Positions 1-7,470 of a stretch of 9,329 nt of DNA are shown piece after piece. Numbering within the stretch: position 1 is the stretch's first letter; the number at the start of each line of letters is the position of its first letter. Position numbers and translations under genes: made by a program. The stretch comes from Pseudomonadota bacterium (GTDB lineage Bacteria; Desulfobacterota; Desulfobacteria; Desulfobacterales; Desulfobacteraceae), in NCBI GenBank assembly GCA_018812385.1, contig JAHJDU010000358.1:1-9329 (forward strand), given 5' to 3'. The notes below the pieces were generated by a model, which saw only the letters and a list, made by a program, of their open reading frames with translations, was not told where the DNA came from and did not search any database.

Positions 1-2058
1 AGTATTATTTATGTTACAAAACCAATGAGAAAGGAGCCGACGCTGACGGATATTCTTTTTGGAACTCATGAAAAGCCGGGCTTTATAAAACGCTTTTTTA
101 TCATACTAAGGCATCCTGAAAAAATCAGAGTTGAGCTTGCAAATCCAGTTAATCTAAAAGACTTTATCAACAGATCTGAGATTGAGCAGCTTGATTCTGA
201 ATCTCAGGTTCATCGATTGCGAAGATATTTGGTAGAGATACTGAACAGGCAGAGAAAAAGCATAACCGGTCCTGTTTTAAAATCAAGGCAGGAAATCACT
301 GAAGATATCTTAACCCGAAAATCTCTACGTGAATACCTGGCCCAATATGCAGAGGAGAACAACCTTACATTAAAGAAAACCCATAAAAAGGCTGCCGGGT
401 ACATCAAAGAAATTGCAGCGAATTACAATTTACAGGTGATCAATTTTGCCAGTTGGCTGTTAAACTGGGTGTTTAAAAATATATTTGAGGATCTGGTTGT
501 CAACCAGACAGAAATCAACCGGATGAGGGAAAAATCCACTGAAGCACCGCTCATCCTGGTGCCATGCCATAAAAGCCATTTAGACTACCTCTTATTGCCC
601 TATGTCATGTTTAAAAACAATATGCCCTGCCCCCATATTGCTGCAGGAAAAAACCTGTCTTTCTGGCCTTTAGGTCCTTTATTCAGACGGGCTGGTGCTT
701 TTTTTCTCAGGCGAACCTTTCAAGGGGCCCCGCTTTATACAAAAATTTTTGCAGCATACCTGGAAAAACTTCTTTATGAAGGTTTTAATATAAAAATTTT
801 TATTGAGGGCGGAAGAAGCAGGACAGGTAAACTCTTAGCTCCAAAGCCAGGCGGTCTTGCCATGCTGATTAATGCCTATAATAATGGTGCCTGTGACAAC
901 CTTTATTTTGTACCGGTTTTTATCGGGTATGATCATGTCCTTGAAGAAGATGCATATCTAAAGGAGATCGAGGGTGGTCAAAAGAAACCGGAAACATTGA
1001 AAGGTCTGATCAATGCCCGTAAATTTCTAAAGAAAAAATACGGCAAAGTATATATGAAGTTTAATGAGCCCATCTCCTTAAAAGATTATATCCAGGAAAA
1101 AAACATTGATCTTTCTAAAATCTCGAAACAAGAATACATGAAATTTGTAAAAACTTTTGGATACAAGTTGATCAACGCAATCAATACCAATGCCGTGGCC
1201 ACCCCCCACGGTATCATCGCCAGTGCAGTATTAAATTGTTCAAAAAACAGTTTCGTAAAAAAGCATATGATAGCCCGTGTGACTACCTATATGAATATAT
1301 TGACTTTCATGAATGCAGAGGTTTCTGATGCTCTTTTGGTTGATCCTGACAATGCCTTGAACGCAGTTATCAACGACTTTATCTCAAGGGATTTTATCGA
1401 ACTTGCTGATGAAGATGATAAAGATATCACAGAAAATACAGTTTTTATTGTAAAACATAACAAACGGGCCATTCTGGACTATTACAAAAATTCAGTGATT
1501 TCCTTTTTTGTCCATTTTGCATACACTGCCGTGGCCATTCTTGAAACTGACAGGTTCCAATTTTCTTCTTCAGACCTTGTAGTCCGATATAAATTCCTGG
1601 AAAAAATGTTTACAGATGAATTTTTCTTTGATGAAGAAACCACCTATGAACAAGATATCTCAACATGTATAAAATGGTTTGTTAATGAGGGAATACTTGT
1701 GCCTGATTCATCTGAATCAGATATGTTTCGTATCACTTCCCAGGGGTTAAGGAAGCTCAAATGGGTTGCCGCCTTTTTACAACCATTTTTTGAATCCTAT
1801 AAAACCACCCTTCTTTATTTTGAGAAATATAAAGAAGAAAAGCATGATGGAAAAGAAAGAGTTAAAAAAATCCATTCCATGGGTACCAAACTTTATAAAA
1901 CCAAAATCATCACATTTAAAGAATCCCTTTCACTGATTAATTATAAAAATGCTGCCAATTATTTTACCAAAAATGGGGTTACAGGACCCCAGGATCATAT
2001 ACAGATTGAATACTATAAGAACATTCTTGACCGGTTAATTCTTTTGATCTCATCTTAA
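1..2058 (+). CDS. plsB: Glycerol-3-phosphate 1-O-acyltransferase (PlsB), 5' partial
   Basis: Transfers an acyl chain to sn-1 of glycerol-3-phosphate, the first step of phospholipid synthesis, at the inner membrane. Numbering from the ATG at base 25, the acyltransferase blocks appear in order: HKSHLD (HX4D, H182/D187), GAFFLRRTF (224-232), FIEGGRSRTGK (259-269) and VPVFIGYDH (296-304). All closely match E. coli PlsB, and a long C-terminal helical region follows as in that family. The frame is open from base 1, the ATG at 25 has no Shine-Dalgarno, and the upstream codons (SIIYVTKP) resemble the middle of PlsB. E. coli has its HX4D near residue 306, so roughly 120 or more N-terminal residues probably lie outside the window. 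The stop is 4 bases before the next gene, suggesting co-transcription. Family assignment is firm; the true start is not visible. Confidence 0.93.
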   Translation, partial: SIIYVTKPMRKEPTLTDILFGTHEKPGFIKRFFIILRHPEKIRVELANPVNLKDFINRSEIEQLDSESQVHRLRRYLVEILNRQRKSITGPVLKSRQEITEDILTRKSLREYLAQYAEENNLTLKKTHKKAAGYIKEIAANYNLQVINFASWLLNWVFKNIFEDLVVNQTEINRMREKSTEAPLILVPCHKSHLDYLLLPYVMFKNNMPCPHIAAGKNLSFWPLGPLFRRAGAFFLRRTFQGAPLYTKIFAAYLEKLLYEGFNIKIFIEGGRSRTGKLLAPKPGGLAMLINAYNNGACDNLYFVPVFIGYDHVLEEDAYLKEIEGGQKKPETLKGLINARKFLKKKYGKVYMKFNEPISLKDYIQEKNIDLSKISKQEYMKFVKTFGYKLINAINTNAVATPHGIIASAVLNCSKNSFVKKHMIARVTTYMNILTFMNAEVSDALLVDPDNALNAVINDFISRDFIELADEDDKDITENTVFIVKHNKRAILDYYKNSVISFFVHFAYTAVAILETDRFQFSSSDLVVRYKFLEKMFTDEFFFDEETTYEQDISTCIKWFVNEGILVPDSSESDMFRITSQGLRKLKWVAAFLQPFFESYKTTLLYFEKYKEEKHDGKERVKKIHSMGTKLYKTKIITFKESLSLINYKNAANYFTKNGVTGPQDHIQIEYYKNILDRLILLISS

Positions 2059-2062
2059 AACC

Positions 2063-2962
2063 ATGAAAGCACTGATTCTTGCAGCAGGATTTGGCACAAG
2101 GCTTCTACCCTATACCCGAAAAATCCCAAAACCGCTGTTTACATTGGTGTCTAAACCCGTACTTGAGCATATCATTCAACAGCTTGTGGACAATGGGTGT
2201 GAACAAATTTGGATCAATACACATCATTTGCACGACCAGATAGAAGCCTTTGTTAATCAGCTTAGATATAATGTCAGCATTCAAACCATATACGAACCTG
2301 CTATTCTTAATACTGGCGGCGCAATTGCCAATGCTAAGCCTTTTTTAAAGGACAGCCCTTTTTTTGTCATTAATTCTGACATTATTTCAAATATTGATCT
2401 GAATAAGGTCTATGGGTTTCATAAAAAATCAAATACTCTGGCAACCCTTGTCCTCCATGATTATGACAAATTCAATAAAGTAAAAATTGATAACCAGGGA
2501 TATGTCCAAGACTTTGATTCAAAAACAAATGGCCTTGCCTTTACCGGCATCCAGGTTTTATCTCCCCAAATTTATGATTATTTCCCCGATAAAAAAATAT
2601 TTTCAAGCATAGATGTATATCAAGATCTGTGCAGGCAAAAACAGATAAAAGCATTTGTAGAAAAAGATATCTTCTGGTCAGATATTGGGACAAAAGATGC
2701 CTATTCACTGACCTCCCTTCAGATACTTTCTGCCACCCAGTTTCAAATTAAACAGGACAAAATAAAAAAATTCAAATTGACAAACTTGCCGGCGACGGAT
2801 CAGACCGGAATTGGTACAGAGCAGGATATGGGGGCAAGTCTTTTATTCTCTCAGACCACGGCATTTGCATGCCCAAAAGTGTTGAGCTTTTACAGCTTAA
2901 TGCCTTTCTTCATATTGGGAACCATCTTTTTTCAAAGGGCATTCCTGTCCCCCGCATCCTGA
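2063..2962 (+). CDS. MurU-like sugar-1-phosphate nucleotidyltransferase (frame joins the following kinase by a -1 shift)
   Basis: Transfers a nucleotidyl group to a sugar-1-phosphate; the closest family I recognise is MurU (MurNAc-1-phosphate uridylyltransferase of peptidoglycan recycling), but related hexose or heptose nucleotidyltransferases cannot be excluded. Visible: the nucleotide-binding signature LAAGFGTRLLPYTRKIPKP (6-24), NTGGAI (83-88), the metal-binding aspartate in INSDII (D106) and a late WSDIGT (205-210). The recognisable domain ends near residue 225. The last ~62 residues of this frame (after 2770) look like noise, because the adjacent -1 frame there encodes the N-lobe of the kinase. 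The natural product is therefore either a ~236-residue enzyme with an odd tail or, more likely, the first half of a ~550-residue bifunctional protein. It starts at the ATG 4 bases after plsB with no clear Shine-Dalgarno, suggesting translational coupling. Confidence 0.85.
   Translation: MKALILAAGFGTRLLPYTRKIPKPLFTLVSKPVLEHIIQQLVDNGCEQIWINTHHLHDQIEAFVNQLRYNVSIQTIYEPAILNTGGAIANAKPFLKDSPFFVINSDIISNIDLNKVYGFHKKSNTLATLVLHDYDKFNKVKIDNQGYVQDFDSKTNGLAFTGIQVLSPQIYDYFPDKKIFSSIDVYQDLCRQKQIKAFVEKDIFWSDIGTKDAYSLTSLQILSATQFQIKQDKIKKFKLTNLPATDQTGIGTEQDMGASLLFSQTTAFACPKVLSFYSLMPFFILGTIFFQRAFLSPAS
2764..2770 (+). other. Candidate -1 frameshift site A_AAA_AAA
   Basis: Seven A form the heptamer A_AAA_AAA in the nucleotidyltransferase frame (ATA AAA AAA TTC). 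A one-base backward slip makes the next codon ATT at 2770, which continues in the kinase frame as IQIDKLAGDGSDRNWYRA. The last stop in the kinase frame is TAA at 2749-2751, just upstream, so the shift window is narrow and correctly placed. An AGGA at 2754-2757 lies 6 bases upstream. A perfect 7-base inverted repeat follows (2784-2790 with 2833-2839). A missing A in the assembly would look identical. Confidence 0.55.
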
Positions 2963-3714
2963 ACCATGATGCGTTTTCCGGGATGGTTATTCTCGATGAC
3001 CTGGGTGATGTCCATCTTGAGACCCAGATCAAACAAAAAAATGATGCCCTGTTCACTCTAAAACTATATAAAAAAGTGATAGATTGTTTAATTGATTTTT
3101 CCTTTAAAGGATTTCAAGGATTTAAAAAAGAATGGACGTGTCAGACTGAAACCTATTCAAAAGAACTGATTATTGAAAAAGAATGTAATTACTTTATAAA
3201 TGCATTTATTCAGGGCTATTTAAACAAAGATGTATGTCTTCATGAGTTTTCACAAGAATTTGATCATATTGCTGACCATGCACTGAAACACGGATTCATT
3301 GGTTTAATGCACCGTGACATGCAGTCAAGAAATATTATGATACAAAACGGCCAACCTTTTTTTATTGATTTTCAATCGGCAAGGTCAGGGCCTTTGCAAT
3401 ATGATCTTGCATCTTTACTGATTGACCCCTATGTTAATCTTAACGATCAAATAAAAAATGATCTTTTGCAATACACCATGGAGAAATTAAGATTGAGTCC
3501 AAAGGAAAAACAAAAATTTTTAAAATGTTATCATTATTGCTGCTTAACACGAAATTTGCAATTTCTGGGTGCGTTCAGTTTTTTAAGCCATATCAAAAAG
3601 AAAAAAAGCTTTGAACACTATATCCCTGATGCTGTAAACTCGTTAAAAAACATCATCAAAGGTTTGGATACAGACAAACTTCCCAAATTATCCAACCTTG
3701 TTCAAACCCTGTAA
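2770..3714 (+). CDS. AmgK-like sugar kinase domain (aminoglycoside phosphotransferase fold)
   Basis: Kinase of the APH-like fold, closest to AmgK, which phosphorylates MurNAc/GlcNAc at the anomeric carbon to supply MurU. The N-lobe opens with LAGDGSDRNWYRAG and GKSFILSDHG (2785-2862), then VILDDLGD. The catalytic loop is HRDMQSRN (H at 3310, D at 3316, N at 3331) and the metal-binding IDFQSARSGP has its Asp at 3367, followed by YDLASLL. The first ATG (2869) would delete the start of the N-lobe, and no ATG, GTG or TTG exists in this frame between the stop at 2749 and 2869. Expression therefore needs a -1 shift from the nucleotidyltransferase, a rare AUU start (2770 or 2776), or a base is missing from the sequence. 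Read as a fusion it gives about 314 residues after the shift. The stop TAA overlaps the Shine-Dalgarno of dapB. Exact sugar substrate is inferred. Confidence 0.8.
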   Translation: MQIDKLAGDGSDRNWYRAGYGGKSFILSDHGICMPKSVELLQLNAFLHIGNHLFSKGIPVPRILNHDAFSGMVILDDLGDVHLETQIKQKNDALFTLKLYKKVIDCLIDFSFKGFQGFKKEWTCQTETYSKELIIEKECNYFINAFIQGYLNKDVCLHEFSQEFDHIADHALKHGFIGLMHRDMQSRNIMIQNGQPFFIDFQSARSGPLQYDLASLLIDPYVNLNDQIKNDLLQYTMEKLRLSPKEKQKFLKCYHYCCLTRNLQFLGAFSFLSHIKKKKSFEHYIPDAVNSLKNIIKGLDTDKLPKLSNLVQTL

Positions 3715-3718
3715 GGAG
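3713..3718 (+). promoter_or_regulatory. Shine-Dalgarno AAGGAG of dapB
   Basis: A strong AAGGAG sits 8 bases before the ATG at 3727 and shares bases with the TAA stop of the kinase (3712-3714). It fixes the dapB start and suggests that the terminating ribosome hands over to dapB. Confidence 0.85.
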
Positions 3719-3726
3719 ATGTTTAC

Positions 3727-4560
3727 ATGGAAAAAATAAATATTATGATCAATGGCCTGCCCGGCAACGTTGCCAGCAAAATGGCCCAGTTCGCCATTGC
3801 AGATGAAAGGTTTAATGTCATTCCCTTTTCCCTTACGGGCCAGGAAATTGAAAACAAAACCCAAACAATTGATTCAATTAGTTTTGAACTTGTCAAACCA
3901 GACACCCGGGATAAAAAAATCCAAGAGATCAAATCATGGTTTGCCTCCTTTATTGCCATTGATTATACACACCCTTTGGCTGTTAATTCAAACGCGCTTT
4001 TTTATACCCAGAACCAAATCCCCTTTGTTATGGGAACCACGGGCGGGGACAGAGAACAGCTTGAGCAGGTTGTAAAAAATTCTTTAACTATAGCTGTCAT
4101 TGCGCCGAATATGGCAAAACAGATTGTCGGATTCCAGGCCATGATGGAATATGCGGCAAACACCTTCCCCAATCTTTTTGAGGGATACACCCTTAACGTA
4201 GTTGAAAGCCACCAGAAAGACAAAGCAGACACCTCAGGCACTGCCAGGGCAATGGTGGGATACTTTAATAAACTGGGAGCTGATTTTGATGTCAACGATA
4301 TTCAAATGGTAAGAGACCCTGAACTACAGGAAAAAGAATGGAAAATCCCCAAAGAACACCTGCCCGGTCATGGATGGCATACCTATACTTTAACTGCAAA
4401 AGACGGGTCAGCCTTTTTTGAATTCAAACACAATATCAATGGCAGGGATATTTATGTAAGCGGCACCTTTGATGCTGTTATTTTCCTAAATGACAAGCTT
4501 GCCGAACCTGACAGGTCAAAAAAGCTATATACCATGATTGATGTACTAAACAGGAAATAA
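3727..4560 (+). CDS. dapB: 4-hydroxy-tetrahydrodipicolinate reductase, plant-type DapB
   Basis: NAD(P)H-dependent cytosolic reductase of the diaminopimelate/lysine pathway; diaminopimelate is also a cross-link residue of peptidoglycan. The 277-residue protein has the dinucleotide-binding start NGLPGNVA (9-16), VMGTTGGDR (101-109), APNMAKQIVG, and the catalytic segment ESHQKDKADTSGTA with His162 and Lys166. That segment matches the plant-type subfamily; classic enterobacterial DapB has two adjacent His (EAHHRHK) where this has His-Gln. Start ATG is supported by AAGGAG 8 bases upstream. It is the third gene of an apparent operon, and its TAA is 4 bases before the next start. The family is clear; cofactor preference is not visible. 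Confidence 0.92.
   Translation: MEKINIMINGLPGNVASKMAQFAIADERFNVIPFSLTGQEIENKTQTIDSISFELVKPDTRDKKIQEIKSWFASFIAIDYTHPLAVNSNALFYTQNQIPFVMGTTGGDREQLEQVVKNSLTIAVIAPNMAKQIVGFQAMMEYAANTFPNLFEGYTLNVVESHQKDKADTSGTARAMVGYFNKLGADFDVNDIQMVRDPELQEKEWKIPKEHLPGHGWHTYTLTAKDGSAFFEFKHNINGRDIYVSGTFDAVIFLNDKLAEPDRSKKLYTMIDVLNRK
4552..4555 (+). promoter_or_regulatory. Shine-Dalgarno AGGA deciding a TTG start
   Basis: AGGA within the last codons of dapB lies 9 bases before the TTG at 4565. A nearer ATG at 4560 meets a stop after two codons, so the TTG is the usable start. Confidence 0.65.
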
Positions 4561-4564
4561 TGAA

Positions 4565-5047
4565 TTGAATTTTTATCTGAAAATCGTTTTAATAATATTC
4601 GGCTTCTTATATCTGATAAGCCCAGTGGATATTATCCCGGATCTATTATTGCCGTTTATCGGCTGGATTGATGATGGTGTTGTTATTGGTACGATTTATT
4701 ATCTGATAAGATATGGAAGACTGCCCAATTTCCTGTTTAAAAAAAAAGGACCATTTAAACAGTCCTATAACCAGAAAACTACAAATTTTGCCTCGGATAA
4801 AAAACACCAGCAGACAAATGGGCCAGGTAATCAAAAAGACACATCATCTAAAATCATTCAAACCCCTTATGAGATTCTTGGTATTAACCCCAAAGCATCA
4901 AAAAAAGAAATTCAGACTGCATATAAAGAAGCCATTAAAAAATACCATCCGGATAAGCTATCCCATCTGGGTGAAGAATTTTCTATTCTTGCCAATGAAA
5001 AATTTATAGAAATCCAAAATGCCTATGACATATTAATGAAAAAATAA
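4565..5047 (+). CDS. DUF1232 (YkvA-like) membrane segment fused to a C-terminal J domain
   Basis: Two-part protein of 160 residues. Residues 3-60 hold hydrophobic helices around LISPVDIIPDLLLPF and GWIDDGVV, the signature of the DUF1232/YkvA family. Residues 62-98 are a polar linker rich in Asn, Gln and Lys. Residues ~101-160 are a J domain (YEILGINPKAS, then the HPD tripeptide at 128-130), the part of DnaJ-like cochaperones that stimulates the Hsp70 ATPase. The layout suggests a membrane-anchored cochaperone recruiting DnaK to the inner membrane; client proteins are unknown. It starts at TTG with AGGA upstream, 4 bases after dapB, so it is probably translated with it. Domain calls are strong, function is inferred. 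Confidence 0.85.
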   Translation: MNFYLKIVLIIFGFLYLISPVDIIPDLLLPFIGWIDDGVVIGTIYYLIRYGRLPNFLFKKKGPFKQSYNQKTTNFASDKKHQQTNGPGNQKDTSSKIIQTPYEILGINPKASKKEIQTAYKEAIKKYHPDKLSHLGEEFSILANEKFIEIQNAYDILMKK

Positions 5048-5087
5048 AGACCAATGATCTATTAACCAGATAAAACAAATTAAAAGC

Positions 5088-5876
5088 ATGACAGATTTTT
5101 TAAAACTGAATTCCAAAAAAATTGAGATACAATGGCATGGAAAAGGAGAAAAGAACCGACCAACCCTGATCTTTCTGCATGAAGGCCTTGGATGTGCAAG
5201 GATGTGGAAAGATTTTCCCCAAAAAGTATCCCAAAAAACAGGTTGCCCAGCCCTGGTTTTTTCAAGACTTGGATACGGCAGTTCCGACCCCTGCCCTCTT
5301 CCCTGGAAAATTAATTTCATGCACAAACAAGCCTTGCGCATACTGCCGGATATTATAAAAAAAGCAGGCATAAAAACCTATATTCTGGTCGGGCATTCAG
5401 ATGGCGGTTCCATTGGAATTATCTTTAGCGGCAGTCCCCATGCAAAAGGATTGAAAGGTCTGATCACACAGGCGGCCCATGTTTTTTGCGAACAAAAGAC
5501 TGTGGAGAGCATAAGGCAGGCAAAAATTCATTACGAGCAACAGGATTTAAGACAACGCCTTGAAAAATATCATGGTGAAAATACAGAAAATGCTTTCCGG
5601 GGATGGAACGATGTCTGGCTTGATCCTAATTTTATCAACTGGAATATTGAAAAATATTTAACCAGGATTGATATCCCCATGCTGGCTATCCAGGGGAAAG
5701 ACGATCAGTATGGAACCATAAAACAGATTGAGTCCATTAAAAATCATGTAAAGCATGTCAAACCATATCTGGTTGATGACTGCGGGCATTCTCCTCATCT
5801 CGAACAGCAGAAAATTGTATTAAATGTCATGGCCAGATTTATCCATCAGATTGTTATTCATGAAAACAATCCCTAA
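5088..5876 (+). CDS. Alpha/beta-fold hydrolase
   Basis: A 262-residue cytosolic alpha/beta hydrolase with no signal peptide. Visible elements: oxyanion-hole segment FLHEGLG (29-35), nucleophile elbow GHSDGGS with Ser104, an acid in GKDDQYG (Asp205 or Asp206) and the catalytic His in CGHSPH (His234). Length and order fit esterase/lipase-like or C-C bond hydrolases of this superfamily, but the substrate cannot be read from sequence. It starts 40 bases after the J-domain gene with only a weak ribosome-binding region (TAAAAG), and looks like the last gene of the plus-strand operon. Catalytic triad is complete, so an active enzyme is expected. Confidence 0.88.
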   Translation: MTDFLKLNSKKIEIQWHGKGEKNRPTLIFLHEGLGCARMWKDFPQKVSQKTGCPALVFSRLGYGSSDPCPLPWKINFMHKQALRILPDIIKKAGIKTYILVGHSDGGSIGIIFSGSPHAKGLKGLITQAAHVFCEQKTVESIRQAKIHYEQQDLRQRLEKYHGENTENAFRGWNDVWLDPNFINWNIEKYLTRIDIPMLAIQGKDDQYGTIKQIESIKNHVKHVKPYLVDDCGHSPHLEQQKIVLNVMARFIHQIVIHENNP

Positions 5877-5916
5877 AGTTCCCTGGGAAAATCATCTGTG
5901 TACAAAATTTATTAGT

Positions 5917-5945
5917 TTGACATCTTAAATAATAATTATTAATTG
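5917..5945 (+). promoter_or_regulatory. Possible sigma-70-like promoter with an AT palindrome
   Basis: A perfect TTGACA (5917-5922) occurs in the 127-base gap before the PurF-like gene. With 17-base spacing the -10 would be TAATTG, a poor match. A 12-base perfect palindrome TAATAATTATTA (5930-5941) overlaps the spacer and could be an operator, though in AT-only sequence this may be chance. The rest of the gap (5877-6003) shows no clear terminator or gene. Confidence 0.3.
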
Positions 5946-6003
5946 ATCCTGTTGGCATGGAAATGGAAAGATAATCACTTATTGAAAATGGGAAAAGAAC
6001 ATT

Positions 6004-7407
6004 ATGGGCGGTTTTTTCGGTTGTGCTTCTAAGCTAGAATGTAACAAAGAACTTTTTTATGGAACAGATTATCTGTCACATCTTGGAACCAAGCGCGGTG
6101 GTTTGGCTACTGTGAATAAAGACGGATTTCATCGAACAATTCACAGTCTTGAAAATGCATATTTCAGATCAAAATTCGAATCAGATATTGATAAACTGCC
6201 AGGAAAGATGGGGATAGGCGTTATCAGCGACACAGATTCCCAACCCATCATGATTCATTCCCACCTTGGAAAATTCGCAGTGGTGACCATTGGTAGAATT
6301 GCAAACCTTGAAGAACTGACCCAAAAAGCATTTTCACAAAATGTCCACTTTGCCGAAACAAGCCAGGGTGATGTCAACCCCACAGAGCTTGTGGCAATTC
6401 TCATCAGCCAGAAAGGCTCTTTTAAGGAAGGGATTGTAAACGCTCAGACAAAGATCAAGGGATCCTGTTCAATGCTGGTTTTAACTGATTCTGGTATTTT
6501 TGTGGCCCGAGACCGGCTGGGGAGAACCCCTATTATCATAGGAAAACGAGAGAATGCCTTTGCGGCAAGCTCTGAATCAAGTGCATTTTCCAATCTTGGT
6601 TTTGAGACAGAATACTATGTCGGCCCCAATGAAATCATCCTGATGAAACCAGAAGGCATTGAACAGGTTCAGCCCCCGGGCAAGGAGATGCAGATCTGTT
6701 CATTTTTATGGGTGTACTATGGATACCCGGCATCCTCCTATGAGGGGATCAATACGGAAAAGGTCCGGTATAATTGCGGGGCAGCCCTGGCAAAAAGGGA
6801 AACAAAAAAGGCTGATCTTGTTGCCGGTATTCCTGACTCTGGAATCGGCCATGCCATAGGATTTGCCAATCATAGCAAAATCCCCTATATGAGGCCCTAT
6901 GTAAAATATACCCCGACATGGCCCAGAAGCTTTATGCCCCAGAATCAGGAAATGAGGGACCTTGTGGCTCAAATGAAACTGATCCCTGTTAAAGAAATTA
7001 TCCAGGGAAAACGTATCATATTCTGTGATGATTCAGTCGTCAGGGGAACTCAACTAAAGGACCATACCAAGATTTTGTATGAATATGGGGCAAAAGAAGT
7101 TCATATGAGAATTGCCTGCCCTTGTCTTATTTATCCTTGTGAATTTCTGAATTTTTCAACATCCCGATCAACCCTGGATCTAGCCGGCCGGAAAGCCATT
7201 TACGAAATTGAAGGGATTGAAAACTCAGACCTGACTGATTATGCACGGGATGGCTCAAAAAAACACAGGGACATGGTCAATAAAATCATAGACCGGCTCA
7301 AACTCGATAGTTTAAAGTATCAAAAAATAGAAGATCTGATTGAAGCCATTGGTCTTCCAAAAAAAAGACTGTGCACTCACTGCTGGGATGGATCAAGTCA
7401 TTTTTAA
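6004..7407 (+). CDS. PurF-like (amidophosphoribosyltransferase family) protein lacking the catalytic glutaminase cysteine
   Basis: A 467-residue relative of PurF, which makes phosphoribosylamine from PRPP and glutamine. The C-terminal phosphoribosyltransferase half is well kept: GIPDSG, the PRPP loop DDSVVRGT (342-349), and cysteines C232, C379, C457 and C460 (QICSF, YPCEF, CTHC) at positions matching the four 4Fe-4S ligands of Bacillus-type PurF. The N-terminal half has the Ntn-hydrolase outline (SHLGTKRGG, GSCSMLVL, ARDRLGRTP, AASSESSAF) but begins MGGFFGC. The obligatory Cys after Met is Gly, the glutamine-binding GHxRYST is replaced by GVISDTD, and the NG loop is absent (IGRIANLEEL). It probably cannot use glutamine. 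I know similar MGGFFG proteins annotated as amidophosphoribosyltransferases in other anaerobes; their role is not known to me. The start ATG follows a weak GGAAAAG. Not in the same tight operon as its upstream neighbours. Confidence 0.85.
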   Translation: MGGFFGCASKLECNKELFYGTDYLSHLGTKRGGLATVNKDGFHRTIHSLENAYFRSKFESDIDKLPGKMGIGVISDTDSQPIMIHSHLGKFAVVTIGRIANLEELTQKAFSQNVHFAETSQGDVNPTELVAILISQKGSFKEGIVNAQTKIKGSCSMLVLTDSGIFVARDRLGRTPIIIGKRENAFAASSESSAFSNLGFETEYYVGPNEIILMKPEGIEQVQPPGKEMQICSFLWVYYGYPASSYEGINTEKVRYNCGAALAKRETKKADLVAGIPDSGIGHAIGFANHSKIPYMRPYVKYTPTWPRSFMPQNQEMRDLVAQMKLIPVKEIIQGKRIIFCDDSVVRGTQLKDHTKILYEYGAKEVHMRIACPCLIYPCEFLNFSTSRSTLDLAGRKAIYEIEGIENSDLTDYARDGSKKHRDMVNKIIDRLKLDSLKYQKIEDLIEAIGLPKKRLCTHCWDGSSHF

Positions 7408-7413
7408 AGCTAA

Positions 7414-7419
7414 TTGACA
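7414..7419 (+). promoter_or_regulatory. Possible -35 box TTGACA before the small membrane protein gene
   Basis: A second perfect TTGACA lies just after the PurF-like gene. Hexamers 17 to 19 bases downstream (AATAAA, TAAAAC) match a -10 box poorly, so this is only a hint of independent transcription of the next gene. Confidence 0.2.
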
Positions 7420-7470
7420 AATTGAGCAATATTTGAAATAAAACAATAATTTAAATCACGATAGATTATA

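Noticed and set aside
25..27. ATG as the true start of plsB
   Set aside because: No Shine-Dalgarno, the frame is open to base 1, and the sequence aligns with the middle of E. coli PlsB.
2770..2778. AUU codons (2770, 2776) as kinase starts
   Set aside because: AUU starts are very rare, and the only AGGA is 12-18 bases away. The frameshift or a missing base explains the data more simply, though it cannot be excluded.
2869..2871. ATG as the start of the kinase
   Set aside because: It would remove the N-lobe segment with GDGSDRNWYRAG, which is clearly kinase-like and in the same frame upstream.
4002..4295. Open minus-strand frame opposite dapB
   Set aside because: Shadow of a well-supported gene, with no domain and no ribosome-binding site seen.
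4610..4710. Exact 11-base repeat TATCTGATAAG at 4610-4620 and 4700-4710
   Set aside because: Both copies are in the same reading frame of hydrophobic coding sequence (YLI); likely chance.
5033..5371. Open minus-strand frame opposite the hydrolase and J-protein genes
   Set aside because: It is antisense to a gene with a complete catalytic triad and has no recognisable domain.
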